Below, piece by piece: positions 63,557 through 64,000 of a stretch of 64,000 bases of DNA. The DNA is from Io17-Chloro-G2 sp963663135. GTDB taxonomy: Bacteria > Chloroflexota > Dehalococcoidia > Lucifugimonadales > UBA3495. The notes below the pieces were generated by a model. That model saw only the letters and a program-made list of their open reading frames with translations. It ran no database searches and was not told where the DNA came from. The stretch spans positions 2,046,001-2,110,000 of the forward strand of contig CAXXRM010000005.1 in the NCBI GenBank assembly GCA_963663135.2, given 5' to 3'. Position numbers and translations under genes: made by a program. The stretch's first letter is position 1. The number at the start of each line of letters is the position of its first letter.

Positions 63557-64000
63557 ATGATATACAACGCCCAACGCCGGGACATATCCATTGCCGTGGC
63601 GGGCGACGCCATGATCACCCGCCGCATGAAGGCCTTCAACGAGGAAAATTTCCTGAAGCTAACCCACATCCTCAAGCAGGCCGACGTTTCCGTGGCCAAC
63701 CTGGAGATGCTGTTCCACGACTACGAGAGCAGCTGGCAATGGAGCGGCGCGACCTACACCCGGTCGGATCCCAAGAACCTGGATGAGCTGAAGTGGATGG
63801 GCATCGACGCCGTAACCACGGCCAACAATCACTCCTTCGACTTCTCTGAAGGCGGTTTCCTGACCACCCTGGACCACTGCCGGGAGATAGACCTGCCCAC
63901 TGCCGGGGGCGGGCACGACATTGACCAAGCGCGTTCGCCGGCCTACGTGGACTCTCCGCGGGGGCTGGTGGCCGTGATGTCGGCCACCAGCACTTTCAGC
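63557..64000 (+). CDS. CapA-family (poly-gamma-glutamate-synthesis-like) protein, partial
   Basis: ATG 63557 opens a frame that runs off the window after 148 codons. DISIAVAGDAMITRRMKAFN is the first metallophosphatase-like strand, then ADVSVANLEMLFHDYESSW and TTANNHSFDFSEGGF, the N-H-x-x-D pattern of CapA/PgsA proteins, which have a calcineurin-like fold. No signal peptide at this start. It follows the frameshifted LLM gene by 20 bases, so both may be in one operon. Function unknown; many homologues are not involved in capsule. Confidence 0.88.
   Translation, partial: MIYNAQRRDISIAVAGDAMITRRMKAFNEENFLKLTHILKQADVSVANLEMLFHDYESSWQWSGATYTRSDPKNLDELKWMGIDAVTTANNHSFDFSEGGFLTTLDHCREIDLPTAGGGHDIDQARSPAYVDSPRGLVAVMSATSTFS

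Overview
The window looks like a chromosome segment of a GC-rich, free-living Chloroflexota, most likely a Dehalococcoidia/SAR202-type bacterium. This is an inference. It rests on the complete bacterial str-S10-spc-alpha ribosomal block with zinc-ribbon (C+) versions of S4, S14, L24 and L36, frequent TTG/GTG starts, a CobN plus fused ChlI/ChlD cobaltochelatase, and a dense accessory set of flavin enzymes, amidohydrolases, acyl-CoA dehydrogenases and MFS transporters. No rRNA, tRNA or CRISPR array was seen.

Layout. 1-1240: end of a restriction-modification cassette on the minus strand (m4C-type methyltransferase and a partial downstream gene leaving the window). 1634-10307: a minus-strand cobalt/cobalamin operon, cbiE-cobN-(HutX-like?)-cbtB-cbtA-chlID, led by a cobalamin riboswitch with an intrinsic terminator (10381-10700). 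A near-consensus promoter drives it, divergent from an equally strong promoter for the ribosomal block. 10930-32301: rpsL, rpsG, fusA, the S10, spc and alpha operons, secY, adk, map, infA, rpoA, truA, rplM and rpsI, all on the plus strand; no tuf lies between fusA and rpsJ. Several products carry lineage-specific acidic or low-complexity tails.

32306-38744: a minus-strand SAM-cycle operon, mtnA-mtnP-rhodanese-ahcY-metK-phosphohexomutase, under a SAM-I riboswitch with its own terminator (38777-38940). It covers SAM synthesis, SAH hydrolysis and the first two methylthioadenosine salvage steps. Divergent from it, at 39115-40212, is a GrdB/PrdB-related protein whose frame is interrupted by a single in-frame TGA in a Cys-Gly-TGA-Pro-Val-Cys context. 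This is best read as a selenoprotein and is the most notable gene in the window.

40510-48891: nicotinate phosphoribosyltransferase, a one-piece beta-alpha fused electron transfer flavoprotein, an MFS transporter, two acyl-CoA dehydrogenases with a PaREP1/HEPN-like gene between them, and a YHS-domain protein. 49057-64000: further accessory metabolism: two MFS_3-type exporters, a lone molybdopterin hydroxylase large subunit, an ATZ/TRZ-type amidohydrolase, luciferase-like monooxygenases (one frameshifted), twin ACMSD-like amidohydrolases, an unknown protein with a duplicated domain, a Nudix hydrolase and a partial CapA-like protein.

The accessory half is littered with dispersed repeats. There are nine clear copies of a 35-bp palindromic element; two pairs of them form the perfect or near-perfect ends of a 176-bp MITE-like element present twice in opposite orientation. 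A second repeat family occurs between genes and also inside the coding sequence of the duplicated-domain protein. All calls come from reading the sequence; no database search was run.
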